Source of the DNA: a bacterium
Lineage (GTDB): Bacteria > Blakebacterota > Blakebacteria > Blakebacterales > Blakebacteraceae
Direction of reading: 5' to 3'
Length of the DNA stretch: 6,861 nucleotides
Assembly: GCA_025774205.1 (NCBI GenBank)
Contig: JALGWK010000168.1
Location: 1 to 6,861, forward strand
Shown here: one piece after another, positions 6,674-6,861 of the stretch
How positions within the stretch are numbered: the stretch's first letter is position 1
How the letters are laid out: each line of letters opens with the position of its first letter
The notes under the pieces: model-generated
What the model was told of the DNA's origin: nothing
Database searches by the model: none
What the model saw: only the letters and a program-made list of their open reading frames with translations
Program-made: the position numbers and the translations under genes

Positions 6674-6701
6674 ATTATCAGACCGAAATGTCCTCATTCA
6701 A
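6674..6701 (-). promoter_or_regulatory. Candidate sigma-70-like promoter for the minus-strand locus
   Basis: On the minus strand, TTGAAT (6701-6696) and GATAAT (6679-6674) are separated by 16 bases. They match 4/6 and 5/6 of the sigma-70 consensus. Transcription would start near 6667, giving a leader of about 80 bases before the CsgG/PEGA start. Sigma consensus in this organism is unknown. Confidence 0.4.
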
Positions 6702-6740
6702 GGTGGTAGTGTGTCAATTGAACAATATCGGACCTCCAAC

Positions 6741-6754
6741 TATTCATTCGCTCC
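6741..6754 (-). promoter_or_regulatory. Shared 14-base motif upstream of the CsgG/PEGA gene
   Basis: The minus strand reads GGAGCGAATGAATA, one mismatch from the copy at 3805-3818 upstream of the kelch gene. Here it lies ~150 bases from the start codon and upstream of the candidate promoter. It may be a common regulator site; coincidence is not excluded. Confidence 0.3.
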
Positions 6755-6762
6755 GCGACGTC

Positions 6763-6777
6763 GGGGCCTGCAGCCCC
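6763..6777. other. GC-rich hairpin in the upstream region
   Basis: GGGGC (6763-6767) and GCCCC (6773-6777) flank CTGCA. The stem is 5 bp and no T run follows on either strand, so it is a weak terminator candidate at best. It lies just left of the plus-strand promoter candidate and could equally be an operator. Confidence 0.25.
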
Positions 6778-6781
6778 TCCG

Positions 6782-6810
6782 TTGACACCCCATCTGAACG
6801 GGGACATATT
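6782..6810 (+). promoter_or_regulatory. Candidate divergent sigma-70-like promoter
   Basis: A perfect TTGACA (6782-6787) is followed after 17 bases by CATATT (6805-6810), which matches 4/6 of the -10 consensus. It would transcribe rightward out of the window. No convincing start codon with a ribosome-binding site follows before the edge. Confidence 0.35.
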
Positions 6811-6861
6811 ACATTGCTTGAATGCGACGGCGGTTGCGTGACAGGGCACCAGGCTCAAGAT

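Larger units (their letters stand above)
6589..6861. other. Non-coding upstream region of the locus
   Basis: No convincing gene on either strand across 273 bases. It holds a candidate minus-strand promoter (6674-6701), a candidate plus-strand promoter (6782-6810), the shared motif at 6741-6754, and hairpins at 6614-6632 and 6763-6777. A divergent arrangement is possible, with any plus-strand gene beginning at or beyond the right edge. Confidence 0.6.

Noticed and set aside
6712-6717. Minus-strand TTGACA as a -35 box
   Set aside because: At 16-18 bases downstream there is only a GAGGAC-like sequence, with no reasonable -10. The TTGAAT/GATAAT pair is better.
6822-6861. ATG at 6822 opening a plus-strand frame to the edge
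   Set aside because: No ribosome-binding site precedes it and only 13 codons are visible, Arg-rich and uninformative.

Overview
The window is about 57-58% GC by eye and reads almost entirely as minus-strand bacterial coding sequence. The proteins are secreted or envelope-anchored and built from domains common in environmental, often uncultivated bacteria of the FCB type and similar candidate phyla: CsgG-like plus PEGA repeats, a DUF5683-like membrane tail, a cohesin-like lipoprotein, and a very large kelch/Ig-like surface protein. That taxonomic guess is an inference from domain content only. No rRNA, tRNA, CRISPR, transposase or phage gene was seen.

Layout in the direction of transcription (right to left): (1) 6861-6589 is non-coding, with a candidate minus-strand promoter for the locus, a candidate plus-strand promoter pointing out of the window, and short hairpins. 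(2) 6588-4851 encodes an exported CsgG-like/PEGA/DUF5683-like protein. Its reading frame is broken near 5150, so the last ~99 residues lie in another frame. (3) 4854-3907 encodes a lipoprotein with a fibronectin/Ig-like domain and a C-terminal cohesin-like domain. Its start overlaps the previous stop as ATGA. (4) 3906-3756 is a 151-base spacer rich in inverted repeats, one of which covers the likely ribosome-binding site of the next gene. (5) 3755-1 is one uninterrupted frame of at least 1251 residues, cut by the left edge. It carries a signal peptide and three tandem ~471-residue cassettes.

The standout is the large protein. Each cassette appears to be a bacterial Ig-like domain (SbsA/Big_5 type) split in two, with a kelch beta-propeller inserted at the position of an internal beta-hairpin, followed by a ~110-residue beta-sandwich-like domain. 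The first two propellers have six blades; the third shows at least five before the edge. The same nested order is seen in cassettes 1 and 2, and cassette 3 has the same beginning.

Taken together the locus looks like an envelope/surface unit: a periplasmic or outer-membrane-associated CsgG/PEGA protein, a surface cohesin lipoprotein, and a giant exported propeller protein. A physical link, for example a dockerin on the unseen C-terminus of the kelch protein binding the cohesin, is a hypothesis that the window cannot test.
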